A stretch of DNA of 64,000 bases, taken from Luteolibacter algae (lineage in GTDB: Bacteria > Verrucomicrobiota > Verrucomicrobiia > Verrucomicrobiales > Akkermansiaceae). The stretch covers positions 124,001 through 188,000 of the forward strand of contig NZ_JBHUIT010000017.1 in the NCBI RefSeq assembly GCF_042683045.1, read 5' to 3'. The position numbers and the translations under genes are program-made. Numbering within the stretch: the first letter of the stretch is position 1; every line of letters starts with the position of its first letter. The notes under the pieces were generated by a model. The model worked only from the letters and a program-made list of their open reading frames with translations, was not told where the DNA came from and searched no databases. Below, piece by piece: positions 9,304 through 17,563 of the stretch.

Positions 9304-10707
9304 ATGGTGAAAAAATTAGCATCCATTTTATTCTGCCTGGTCGCTGCGAGCGCGGCCCAAGCGAGACAGCCGAACATTATTTATATTCTTGCCGATGATT
9401 TAGGCTACGGAGACGTAAGCTATAATGGCCAGGACAAGTTCAGGACACCAAATATCGATGCTCTGGCAGAGCAAGGTATGCGGTTTACGAATCACTATTC
9501 CGGTAGTGCGGTATGCGCTCCATCCCGCGCTAGCTTTCTAACCGGGCGCCACACGGGAAATGCTCCCGTCAGGGGGAACGCGGAGCACCCGCCGGAAGGC
9601 CAGACACCGATGCCCGAGGACACGTATACCTTGGCGCATCATCTGAAAAAAGCGGGTTATAAAACCGGGATTTTTGGAAAATGGGGGCTCGGATATCCAG
9701 GCAGTGTTAGCGAGCCACTGAAAATGGGTTTTGATAAATTCTACGGATATAACTGCCAGTATCTGGCTCACAGCTATTATCCGGCGTGGCTGTGGAACGA
9801 TGACAAACGTGAATTCCTATGGGGGAATGTTGGCTCTTTCTCCAAAGATTATGCCCCGGAATTCATCCATAAGCAGACTCTGGATTTCATTCGTGAGAAT
9901 AAGGATAAGCCATTTTTCTGCTACTATGCGTTGGTCCAACCACATGCGGACATGATCGCTCCAGAGGAGTATATGGAAAAATATCGCGGGAAGTTTCTTC
10001 CGGAGTTCGAGTACAAGGAGGATTATTACAAAGGGCAGCCGGAAGGACATGCCGCGTTTGCCGCGATGGTCAATGTCCTTGATGACTATGTTGGTGAGCT
10101 GGTAGCGGAGCTGAAAGAACTGGGTATCGCAGAAGATACATTGGTGATTTTCACATCGGACAACGGTGCTCACGAAGAAGGCGGGGCAGATCCGGTATAT
10201 TTTGACTCCAGCAGTGGTAGACGGGGGTTCAAACGCGATCTCTACGAAGGCGGAATTCACGTGCCTATGGTCGCGAGCTGGCCTGGAAAAATTGCGGCAG
10301 GTAGTGAATCGGATCAGATCTCAGCATTTTGGGATATGTTACCCACCTTCGCCGAGCTCGCAAATGAGCCGTTAACCGTTGAGACGGATGGGGTATCGAT
10401 TGTGCCGACCCTGTTGGGAGAAGACGGGCAGAAACAACACGATTTCCTCTATTGGGAATTCCACGCGAAAAAAGGAATGGTTGCTATTCGCAAGGGAGAT
10501 TGGAAAGGGGTGCGTTATGATGTATCGGTGGATCCTGATTCACCGCTGGAACTCTACAATATCGCCAAAGATCCGGGTGAAAAAAACAACGTCGCTGCCG
10601 AACATCCAGAGATGGTGGAGGAATTTAACAAATTCATCAAACAATCCCACACCACGTCTCCGAATCCGGAATGGAATTTTCCGACTTCCGGTAAAAAGAA
10701 AAAATAG
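9304..10707 (+). CDS. exported arylsulfatase, sulfatase S1 family
   Basis: 467 residues from the ATG at 9304, giving a signal peptide (about 1-21, cleaved near AQA|R). The sulfatase fold is plain: metal-binding DDLGYGD at 31-37, the Cys-type formylglycine motif CAPSR with C71, GRHTG after it, FGKWGLG near 122-128, and TSDNGAHEEGG in the C-terminal half. C71 must be converted to formylglycine by a sulfatase-modifying enzyme, which is not in this window. The family hydrolyses sulfate esters, here presumably on polysaccharides outside the cytoplasm; the exact substrate cannot be read from sequence. A terminator follows 34 bp downstream. Confidence 0.93.
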   Translation: MVKKLASILFCLVAASAAQARQPNIIYILADDLGYGDVSYNGQDKFRTPNIDALAEQGMRFTNHYSGSAVCAPSRASFLTGRHTGNAPVRGNAEHPPEGQTPMPEDTYTLAHHLKKAGYKTGIFGKWGLGYPGSVSEPLKMGFDKFYGYNCQYLAHSYYPAWLWNDDKREFLWGNVGSFSKDYAPEFIHKQTLDFIRENKDKPFFCYYALVQPHADMIAPEEYMEKYRGKFLPEFEYKEDYYKGQPEGHAAFAAMVNVLDDYVGELVAELKELGIAEDTLVIFTSDNGAHEEGGADPVYFDSSSGRRGFKRDLYEGGIHVPMVASWPGKIAAGSESDQISAFWDMLPTFAELANEPLTVETDGVSIVPTLLGEDGQKQHDFLYWEFHAKKGMVAIRKGDWKGVRYDVSVDPDSPLELYNIAKDPGEKNNVAAEHPEMVEEFNKFIKQSHTTSPNPEWNFPTSGKKKK

Positions 10708-10740
10708 GTGTTTCCGCGGATAGGACCGATTCTATTTGGC

Positions 10741-10775
10741 AAAAGAGCGCTGGCGGTTGGCTGGCGCTCTTTTTG
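10741..10775 (+). terminator. Rho-independent terminator after the sulfatase gene
   Basis: AGAGCGC (10744-10750) pairs with GCGCTCT (10764-10770), extended by A-T pairs on the flanks, and a TTTTT run follows. It lies just after the sulfatase stop. Confidence 0.8.
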
Positions 10776-10848
10776 TTGGGGATACGAGGCGGAACCGGGA
10801 TTCATTTTTTCATAGCCAGTGGCTAACAATGCGCTCAGAGAATGGATC

Positions 10849-12096
10849 ATGATCAACGGGGCGGAGCAAAAACATATCGCAATCATTGGAGGCGGAGCCG
10901 CTGGGTTCTTTGCCGCGATCACTGCCGCAGAGGCGGACCCATCGGCGCAAGTCACGATTTACGAGCGCACCCAGCGGACGCTCTCGAAGGTCAAAATCTC
11001 CGGTGGCGGGCGCTGTAACGTTACCCACAATTGCTTCGAGCCAGCAAAGCTGATCGCCAATTACCCTCGTGGAGCGCGTGAATTGCGCGGAGCATTCCAT
11101 CGGTGGCAGCCGCAGGATACGGCGGACTGGTTTTCCCGGCGCGGAGTGATGCTTAAAAGCGAACCGGATGGACGGATGTTTCCGGTAACTGATAGCTCCC
11201 AGACGATTATCGATTGTTTTCATACCGCTGCGCGCGATGCCGGTGTAGAGCTACGTCTTGGTGTGGGATTGGAATCGCTCGATCACGATGTTTCAGGTAG
11301 ATTCCTACTTTCATTGAGCGACGGGAGCTGTAGTAATGCGGATTCGGTATGTATTGCCACCGGTTCATTGAAGGCTTCCTCTTTGACTCGCGCGATCGAG
11401 GCAATTGGCCATAGAATTGAACCTCTGGCTCCATCATTGTTTGCGTTTAATGTATCCGACCCCCGCACGGAAGGGCTTTCCGGGCTCTCGGTGCAGAAGG
11501 CACGTGTGCATGTATTGCCAAAAGGACAGGCGCAGGTGGGGCCCGTATTGATCACTCATCGTGGCTTCAGTGGGCCGGGCATTCTCCGGCTCTCCGCCTG
11601 GGAAGCGCGGAACTTACAGGAAAGCGGATATCATTTCAAAATTTCCATCAACTGGCTCAATGATGCTTCCGAAGGGCAGTTGCGTGAGACTTTCGGCAGT
11701 CTCCGCAAACGATCGGGAAAAACAGCTGTGAAAAAGAGCGTTTTCGAGGGGATTCCCCGCAGGCTGTGGGAGCGTCTCGTTGCGGCAGCGGGCATTGGCG
11801 AGGAAATGCAATGGGCGCAGCTGGCAAAGGAGCAAGAGACCGCACTGATCAGGGAATGCATCGATGGCTGCTATGATATCAAAGGAAAGACCTCGAACAA
11901 GGACGAGTTCGTGACCTGTGGCGGAGTGAACCTGAAGGAAATCAATTTCAAACGGATGGAAAGCAAACTGGTTCCAAACCTTCATTTTGCCGGAGAATGC
12001 CTCGATATTGATGGAATCACCGGAGGTTTCAACTTCCAGGCAGCCTGGACAGGTGGCCGCTTGGCCGGTCTGGCAATGGCTGGTATCGATTCATAA
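10849..12096 (+). CDS. BaiN/HI0933-family flavoprotein (NAD(P)/FAD-dependent oxidoreductase)
   Basis: 415 residues from the ATG at 10849; a GTG at 10819 could add ten residues. The FAD-binding GGGAAGFFAA motif lies near residues 14-23 in HIAIIGGGAAGFFAAITAAE. The family-specific KISGGGRCNVTH segment follows near 48-59, and the C-terminal GECLDIDGITGGFNFQAAW is the second FAD-contact motif. Family members are called BaiN-like (bile-acid 3-dehydro-delta-6 reductase) or HI0933-like, but the true substrate in most bacteria is unknown. It is a soluble cytoplasmic protein of typical length. It converges on lysS and shares a bidirectional terminator with it. Confidence 0.88.
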   Translation: MINGAEQKHIAIIGGGAAGFFAAITAAEADPSAQVTIYERTQRTLSKVKISGGGRCNVTHNCFEPAKLIANYPRGARELRGAFHRWQPQDTADWFSRRGVMLKSEPDGRMFPVTDSSQTIIDCFHTAARDAGVELRLGVGLESLDHDVSGRFLLSLSDGSCSNADSVCIATGSLKASSLTRAIEAIGHRIEPLAPSLFAFNVSDPRTEGLSGLSVQKARVHVLPKGQAQVGPVLITHRGFSGPGILRLSAWEARNLQESGYHFKISINWLNDASEGQLRETFGSLRKRSGKTAVKKSVFEGIPRRLWERLVAAAGIGEEMQWAQLAKEQETALIRECIDGCYDIKGKTSNKDEFVTCGGVNLKEINFKRMESKLVPNLHFAGECLDIDGITGGFNFQAAWTGGRLAGLAMAGIDS

Positions 12097-12097
12097 A

Positions 12098-12136
12098 AAA
12101 GAGGGACCTCTCCGGATGGAAGAAGTCCCTTTTTCA
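12098..12136. terminator. bidirectional terminator between the flavoprotein gene and lysS
   Basis: AGGGAC (12102-12107) pairs with GTCCCT (12125-12130). A-runs lie before it and T-runs after it, so each strand sees a stem followed by Ts. It can end both the plus-strand flavoprotein gene and the minus-strand lysS. Confidence 0.75.
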
Positions 12137-12147
12137 AGAAATGTTAT

Positions 12148-13623
12148 CTAGTCTTTCTTTTTAAGAAGAGGGAAGAGAACTACGTCTCGAATAGTAGGAG
12201 CACCGGTGAGCATCATGACAAGGCGATCGATGCCGATGCCGATGCCACCTGCCGGTGGCATGCCATGCTCCAGAGTCTCGATGAAATCATAGTCGACTTT
12301 TTGTTCTTCCTCGCCGCCGGCCTGGTGTTCGAGACGTTGCTTCTGCACATCGGGATCATTGAGCTCCGAGTAACCCGGAGAGATTTCCTGGCCATTGATG
12401 ATGAGCTCATAGACCTCCACGGTTTTCCCGCCGGGAGTGACTTTGGCAAGCGGGATGAGCTCGCTAGCGACGCGGGTGACAAAGCAGGGATCGAAGGTGT
12501 GCTCTTCGACTTTCTTCTCGAATACTTGCTGGATGACCTCGTAATCCTCCATGTTTTCGGAAAGCTGGATGCCAAGCTCTTCGCATTTTGTGCGCCGTTG
12601 CTCCGGAGTGATCTCAAAGAAATCCTCACCGGCGGCTCCTTTGATCAGATCGTGGTAATTGGCCCGTTTCCACGGACGTTCGAGATTGATGGTGCGTATG
12701 ACTTCACCCTCCTCGTTCTTGTGCTCGATCTGCAAGCCACCGCAGAATTTCTGTGCGAGATGACAGGTCATTTCCTCCACCAGATTTGCCATTTCCTCGA
12801 AATCGCTGAAAGCCCAATAGGCCTCCAGCATAGTGAACTCGGGATTATGACGGCGGGAGATACCTTCGTTGCGGAAGTTCCGGTTGAGCTCGAACACCTT
12901 GGTGAAGCCGCCGACCAACAGTCTTTTGAGAAATAGCTCTGGGGCGATGCGCAGGGTCAGCGGCATGCCGAGCGCGTTGTGATGAGTCTCGAAAGGACGG
13001 GCCGCTGCTCCACCGGCTACAGACTGGAGCATGGGAGTTTCCACTTCGAGAAAGCCGCGCTCGTGGAGGAAGCTACGGATTTCCGCAAGCATGCGGGAGC
13101 GTGTGATGAAGAGTGACGCGCTCTCCGGATTTCCGATGAGATCGAGGTGCCGCTTACGGTATTTTGTCTCACGGTCCGTCAAGCCATGGAACTTGTCCGG
13201 CATAGGGCGGAGGGATTTGGAGAGCACGGTGAAGCTGTCTACCTTGATCGTCGGTTCCCCGGTGCGGGTAAGGAAAGTTTCACCAGACACGCCGATCCAG
13301 TCGCCGCGATCAATGCATTTCCAAATGGCGGCTTGAGTTTCATCAAGACCTTTGATGCTAAGGTAACCCTGGATTGAGCCGTGGGCGTCACCGATGCTGA
13401 AAAAAACCGATTTACCCATGTCGCGAAGCGCAATAATGCGTCCTGCGGTGGTAACCTGCCTACCCTCGGTAAAGTCTGCGCGGAGATCCGCTGGTGTTAC
13501 CGTAGTTTCAAAACGAGCTCCAAATGGATCCACCCCAAGCTCGCGGAGCTTAGCGAGTTTTTCGCGGCGGACTGCGATCAATTCGGCTTCGGTGGACTGG
13601 GGTTGTGGGGTGGCTTCGCTCAT
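12148..13623 (-). CDS. lysS: lysyl-tRNA synthetase, class II
   Basis: 491 residues from the ATG at 13623, the usual LysRS length. The frame is open further upstream, but the extra 45 codons are not family-like. An OB-fold anticodon-binding domain (about 20-150; GRIIALRDMGKSVFF) precedes the class II catalytic core with motif 2 around FRNEGISRRHNPEFTMLEAY and motif 3 in GIGIDRLVMMLTG close to the C-terminus. NGQEISPGYSELNDP is also diagnostic. It charges tRNA-Lys in the cytoplasm. It is monocistronic here: convergent with the flavoprotein gene downstream, divergent from the small membrane protein gene upstream. Confidence 0.97.
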   Translation of the reverse strand: MSEATPQPQSTEAELIAVRREKLAKLRELGVDPFGARFETTVTPADLRADFTEGRQVTTAGRIIALRDMGKSVFFSIGDAHGSIQGYLSIKGLDETQAAIWKCIDRGDWIGVSGETFLTRTGEPTIKVDSFTVLSKSLRPMPDKFHGLTDRETKYRKRHLDLIGNPESASLFITRSRMLAEIRSFLHERGFLEVETPMLQSVAGGAAARPFETHHNALGMPLTLRIAPELFLKRLLVGGFTKVFELNRNFRNEGISRRHNPEFTMLEAYWAFSDFEEMANLVEEMTCHLAQKFCGGLQIEHKNEEGEVIRTINLERPWKRANYHDLIKGAAGEDFFEITPEQRRTKCEELGIQLSENMEDYEVIQQVFEKKVEEHTFDPCFVTRVASELIPLAKVTPGGKTVEVYELIINGQEISPGYSELNDPDVQKQRLEHQAGGEEEQKVDYDFIETLEHGMPPAGGIGIGIDRLVMMLTGAPTIRDVVLFPLLKKKD

Positions 13624-13743
13624 GTCGCGTTTGCAGTAATTGATGTAAGCGAGCCCGGCAAGCATATCGTGAGAGAAGCTGTAGACTCCTGACTTCTTGT
13701 TAAGCTTAAGTATCAAGCGGGGAGAGGTATTCATTATTAGCGT

Positions 13744-13772
13744 TATATAAGTGGTCATTTATAGCTAACCAA
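13744..13772 (-). promoter_or_regulatory. probable sigma-70 promoter of lysS
   Basis: On the minus strand TTGGTT (13772-13767) and TATATA (13749-13744) are separated by 17 bases. This would start transcription about 110 bases before the lysS start codon. Judged by spacing and partial hexamer match only. Confidence 0.4.
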
Positions 13773-13828
13773 AGTGTCGTTGATAGTTCTTGCTTAGGGA
13801 GTTAGGTAGTGTTTGATGTTGTATTGTT

Positions 13829-14242
13829 ATGACTGTTTCCATGAGTTTTCCCATAGCTTCCATCGATGGCGCACGCCCGGTGTTCATGATTGTGATGGGG
13901 GTTTTCCTGATGATTGTCGCCTGGCGGATGGCGAAGGACCTCAGGGGCTGGTCGGCACGACTCATCGTGGGCGGGGCATTTTTACTCGGGCTAGGTTATG
14001 CGATGTTGCTGCCGATGTATGACGCGGGGCTTATCGAACGGTTTCACTCCCGGGCGACCATGCAGGATCCTGCAGCGGCGCTGGCGTGGCATGTGGTAAA
14101 GATTCTGGTCATGAACTGTGGTTGGCTTGTCTTCGGGCTAGGCGTGGGAATTCACTCTGGACTGTTTGTCGTGCCTGTCGCGCAACAGGTCCCAGCTACC
14201 GAGAAATCCAAACTCGCAAGAACTCATGAATCCGTTGCTTGA
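13829..14242 (+). CDS. small multi-pass membrane protein, unknown family
   Basis: 137 residues with about three hydrophobic helices: near 17-35 (VFMIVMGVFLMIVAWRM), 43-62 (ARLIVGGAFLLGLGYAMLLP) and 88-112 (HVVKILVMNCGWLVFGLGVG). I do not recognise a family or any catalytic motif. An ATG at 13841 is an alternative start. It overlaps the next gene by 17 bp, and that gene also encodes a small membrane protein, so the two probably form a two-gene operon and perhaps a complex. The promoter region is shared, divergently, with lysS. Confidence 0.6.
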   Translation: MTVSMSFPIASIDGARPVFMIVMGVFLMIVAWRMAKDLRGWSARLIVGGAFLLGLGYAMLLPMYDAGLIERFHSRATMQDPAAALAWHVVKILVMNCGWLVFGLGVGIHSGLFVVPVAQQVPATEKSKLARTHESVA

Positions 14243-14564
14243 AGCAATCGTCACAAACGGGCTGGTCTTCGATGCCCTGGGGATTATCGGACTCGGAGTT
14301 CTGGCTCTGGCCGCACTGAAGCTGACGAAAAGCGAAAGATCCTGGGGTGGATCGATGATGGCTTATGGTGCTGTGGCATTATTGGCGGCACGGGTTTTCA
14401 TTCTACTCTATCCTTTTTTCGGCTCGGACGATTTCCTGCATGCCATCGGGCCGATCGGGACTTCTCTGACAATCGCCCTGCCGCCTCTTTTTCTCACCTT
14501 TGGGCTGGCCGGAGTGGTTTGGGGGCTATGGGGGCATGAGAAATGGATGAAGAGCCGGGACTGA
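14226..14564 (+). CDS. small multi-pass membrane protein, unknown family
   Basis: 112 residues from the ATG at 14226, inside the end of the preceding gene; the frame is open further upstream but without a credible start. Three hydrophobic segments are visible: near 13-30 (FDALGIIGLGVLALAALK), 42-60 (MMAYGAVALLAARVFILLYP) and 72-95. The C-terminal tail HEKWMKSRD is polar. No motif suggests a function. The overlap with the upstream membrane-protein gene argues for coupled translation. Confidence 0.6.
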   Translation: MNPLLEAIVTNGLVFDALGIIGLGVLALAALKLTKSERSWGGSMMAYGAVALLAARVFILLYPFFGSDDFLHAIGPIGTSLTIALPPLFLTFGLAGVVWGLWGHEKWMKSRD

Positions 14565-14644
14565 GTGCTAGCGCCGCGCATGGAATCCCAAGCGTGGTCT
14601 GGGTTCTTGACACTTTCCGGTCTGCGGATGACTATCCAATGACG

Positions 14645-14736
14645 ACAGGGGAGCCATTCGAACGAAAGGCCGAGATTTTCCGGCGCGCGGAAAAAACCCT
14701 TCGAACCTGAAGCGGATCATGCCGCCGGAGGGAGTC
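14645..14736 (+). promoter_or_regulatory. TPP (THI-element) riboswitch upstream of thiC
   Basis: The conserved elements appear in order: ACAGGGGAGCC (14645-14655), GGCCGAGA (14668-14675, the pyrimidine-sensing bulge, normally CUGAGA), ACCCTTCGAACCTGA (14696-14710) and ATGCCGCCGGAGGGAGT (14719-14735). This is the standard TPP aptamer layout, with a short variable P3 arm between the second and third elements. It lies 89 bases upstream of the thiC start, exactly where thiamin pyrophosphate feedback would act. No clear terminator hairpin with a T-run lies between aptamer and gene, so control is more likely at translation. Confidence 0.92.
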
Positions 14737-14825
14737 GGGGAGGCTAGGTCCTTTCTTGTTTCCATCGGTGTTTGGTTTCGCGGAATTTTCCTCAAAACTT
14801 TCTAAAACGAACACAGAAAACGATC

Positions 14826-16811
14826 ATGATCAGCCCAGACGAAACCACAGGCAGCGAAAACACCAGTCACGATGAGTCCCGTGCGCCCCTCCCGGCCTCA
14901 ACCCGAGTATATGTGCAGGGAGAAATGCATCCGGAAGTCCGCGTGCCAATGCGCGAGATCGCGCTGAACGATACCAAATCCTTCAACGGACGTATTGAAC
15001 AAAACGAGCCTGTGCGGGTTTATGATTGTTCCGGACCCTGGGGTGATCCGGAGTTTCAAGGTTCTTCCGAGGAAGGTCTACCGGCTCTGCGCCGGGAGTG
15101 GATTCTGAAACGCGGGGATGTCGAAGCATACGACGGGCGAGAGGTCCAGCCGCAGGATAATGGCTATCTCACAGAGAAGCACGCGGAGTTTGCCTCGAAA
15201 TCGGAACGCGCTAACCGTTTCATCGAATTTCCCGGACTGACTGCGGAGCGCCGTAAACCACTGCGCTCAACCGGCAAGCCGGTCACCCAGAAATGGTATG
15301 CGGATAACGGCATCATCACTCCGGAAATGGAGTTCATCGCAATCCGTGAGAATATGCGTCGCGCACAAATCGCGGACATGAAGGATGATATTCTCCGCAA
15401 TGATCTTGAGAAGCAGCACGCAGGTTCCCACCAGTCTCCGGATAGCCCCTACACTCCTGGCATTTTCAAGCGGTTTCCGCAGCGTATCCCCGCGGAAATT
15501 ACTCCGGAGTTCGTGCGCAGCGAAGTCGCTGCGGGGCGGGCGATTATCCCGCTGAATATCAATCACCCGGAGTGTGAGCCAATGATCATCGGACGGAATT
15601 TCCTCGTTAAAATCAACGCAAACATCGGCAACTCGGCGGTTGCTTCCTCCATTGAAGAGGAAGTGGAAAAAATGCGGTGGGCGACGAAATGGGGTGCGGA
15701 TACTGTGATGGATCTTTCCACAGGTAAGAATATCCACGCGACACGCGAATGGATCCTCCGTAACAGCCCGGTCCCAATCGGCACGGTGCCGATCTATCAG
15801 GCGCTTGAGAAAGTGAACGGCAAAGCTGAGGATCTCACCTGGGAGCTATACCGTGACACACTCATCGAGCAAGCGGAGCAGGGAGTGGACTATTTTACGA
15901 TTCACGCGGGCGTTCTCCTCCGCTTTGTGCCGATGACCGCCAGCCGCATGACGGGGATCGTTTCCCGTGGCGGGTCCATCATGGCAAAGTGGTGTCTCTC
16001 GCATCATAAAGAGAATTTCCTATACACTCATTGGGATGAAATTTGTGATATCTGCGCCGCCTACGATGTGAGCTTCTCGATTGGTGACGGGCTTCGCCCC
16101 GGCTCGGTAGCGGATGCGAACGATCAAGCCCAGTTTGGCGAGCTTCAGGTGCAGGGTGAACTCACTACCCGTGCCTGGGCGAAGGGTTGCCAGGTCATGA
16201 ATGAAGGCCCTGGCCATGTGCCCATGCACATGATTGAGGAAAACATGGCCAAGCAGCTCGAGTGGTGCCACGAGGCTCCGTTTTATACGCTCGGGCCTCT
16301 GACTACCGATATTGCTCCGGGTTACGACCATATCACCTCAGGAATTGGTGCTGCGATGATCGGCTGGTATGGCTGCGCGATGCTTTGCTACGTAACTCCG
16401 AAAGAACACCTTGGATTACCGAACAAGAAAGATGTGAAAGACGGCGTAATCACTTACAAGCTTGCGGCACATGCAGCGGATTTGGCAAAAGGTCATCCGG
16501 GTGCTCAATACCGTGATAACGCGCTTTCGAAGGCACGCTTTGAGTTCCGCTGGGAAGATCAGTTCAATCTCGGGCTTGATCCGGAAACAGCTCGCGAATT
16601 CCACGACGAGACTCTTCCGCAGGAAGGCGCAAAGACCGCTCACTTCTGCTCCATGTGCGGACCTCACTTCTGCTCGATGAAGATCTCGGAAGACGTCCGG
16701 CAGTATGCTGCGAACCAAGGCATTTCCGAGCAGGAAGCTCTGGAAAAAGGTATGGAGGAGAAATCCAAGGAATTCGCCGAAGCAGGTGCGGAAGTTTATG
16801 TGAAGGCGTAG
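14826..16811 (+). CDS. thiC: phosphomethylpyrimidine synthase (thiamin biosynthesis)
   Basis: 661 residues from the ATG at 14826; an in-frame GTG at 14772 falls in leader sequence after the riboswitch. ThiC is the non-canonical radical-SAM enzyme that rearranges aminoimidazole ribotide to hydroxymethylpyrimidine phosphate. The CxxCx4C 4Fe-4S motif is near the C-terminus at C608, C611 and C616 (CSMCGPHFC). The N-terminal extension with RVPMREIAL is typical of the long bacterial form, and NEGPGHVPMHMIEENM is diagnostic. No other thi gene is adjacent. Regulation by the upstream TPP aptamer is expected. A strong terminator follows. Confidence 0.98.
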   Translation: MISPDETTGSENTSHDESRAPLPASTRVYVQGEMHPEVRVPMREIALNDTKSFNGRIEQNEPVRVYDCSGPWGDPEFQGSSEEGLPALRREWILKRGDVEAYDGREVQPQDNGYLTEKHAEFASKSERANRFIEFPGLTAERRKPLRSTGKPVTQKWYADNGIITPEMEFIAIRENMRRAQIADMKDDILRNDLEKQHAGSHQSPDSPYTPGIFKRFPQRIPAEITPEFVRSEVAAGRAIIPLNINHPECEPMIIGRNFLVKINANIGNSAVASSIEEEVEKMRWATKWGADTVMDLSTGKNIHATREWILRNSPVPIGTVPIYQALEKVNGKAEDLTWELYRDTLIEQAEQGVDYFTIHAGVLLRFVPMTASRMTGIVSRGGSIMAKWCLSHHKENFLYTHWDEICDICAAYDVSFSIGDGLRPGSVADANDQAQFGELQVQGELTTRAWAKGCQVMNEGPGHVPMHMIEENMAKQLEWCHEAPFYTLGPLTTDIAPGYDHITSGIGAAMIGWYGCAMLCYVTPKEHLGLPNKKDVKDGVITYKLAAHAADLAKGHPGAQYRDNALSKARFEFRWEDQFNLGLDPETAREFHDETLPQEGAKTAHFCSMCGPHFCSMKISEDVRQYAANQGISEQEALEKGMEEKSKEFAEAGAEVYVKA

Positions 16812-16843
16812 ACCTCACCGATGGTTTCTGTCTTAAAATGACA

Positions 16844-16878
16844 AACGGTCTCCGCTTTCCAGGCGGAGGCCGTTTTTT
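16844..16878 (+). terminator. Rho-independent terminator of thiC
   Basis: AACGGTCTCCGC (16844-16855) pairs with GCGGAGGCCGTT (16863-16874), one G-U pair, with a 7-base loop and a T-run to 16878. Confidence 0.88.
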
Positions 16879-17023
16879 CGTATCTCCCAAGAATTGGCTG
16901 ATGCGCATATTCTTGAATTTTATTGCACCAAAAGGCAGATGGGAACTATGGGGACGTGCAGCGGCTGAGATTGGCCCAGAACCGGCAGTAAATTCTGCTG
17001 AACAAATCACCGGAAATTTACCA

Positions 17024-17260
17024 ATGGCTTTCACACCCAGCAAAGATCTCAAAAGACGAGAACGTGAGCAGAAAAAGCTCAACAAACGTTTAGCGCGCGA
17101 AGAAGCGAAATTCGAGAAACTCGAGGCCCAACGTGCAGCCGAGCAAGCGGCATTGGAGGACACCTCCAATATGACAGAGGAAGAGCTTCAGGCAAAAATG
17201 GAAGCCGACTTCGAAGCCGAGCTTGAGGCTGAAGCCGCAGCAAAGCGGGAAGCAGAATAA
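17024..17260 (+). CDS. small charged coiled-coil protein
   Basis: 78 residues from the ATG at 17024. The chain is almost entirely Lys, Arg, Glu and Ala (for example KDLKRREREQKKLNKRLARE), which predicts one long alpha helix or coiled coil with a basic first half and an acidic second half. No family is recognised. An in-frame ATG at 16901 would add 41 residues, but that segment lacks the same composition and follows close on the thiC terminator. The strong helix-forming periodicity supports real coding; the function is unknown. Confidence 0.55.
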   Translation: MAFTPSKDLKRREREQKKLNKRLAREEAKFEKLEAQRAAEQAALEDTSNMTEEELQAKMEADFEAELEAEAAAKREAE

Positions 17261-17563
17261 CATTGATCTCTTGTGAGATCGATTGCCCGCGATCTTGAGA
17301 GCAGCTTGTTGGTTGCCAGGAAAGTGTTTTTCGGATCAGGTGATTAAAACCGGAAGCCCCCCAGGTTGGGGACTTCTATCACCTAACGCATTGTTTCGAG
17401 CCTACTCTCCTCGCGAAACCGAAGAGCGAAGGGATTTTACTGCAAATTTTGCAATTTACCGTCAAGCAAGGCCTTGGGCTTGCCTGCGGATATAGAGAAT
17501 GACTATAGCAATTCATGTCATCGGCTAAGATCATGGAAAGGCTGAGCGCTCCCCCCTAATTGT
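17261..17563. other. intergenic region with a nested stem-loop (17338-17384)
   Basis: No gene is seen. AGGTGAT (17338-17344) and ATCACCT (17378-17384) form a perfect 7-bp outer stem. Inside it GAAG (17353-17356) with CCCC pairs to GGGG and CTTC (17368-17376), leaving a small apical loop. The result is a two-tier hairpin without a T-run, so not an ordinary terminator. A second short inverted repeat, GATCTC-TTGT-GAGATC, lies at 17265-17280 right after the coiled-coil gene. Confidence 0.5.

Noticed and set aside
17265..17280. GATCTC-TTGT-GAGATC as terminator of the coiled-coil gene
   Set aside because: The stem is only 6 bp and no T-run follows; it is mentioned only as an inverted repeat.
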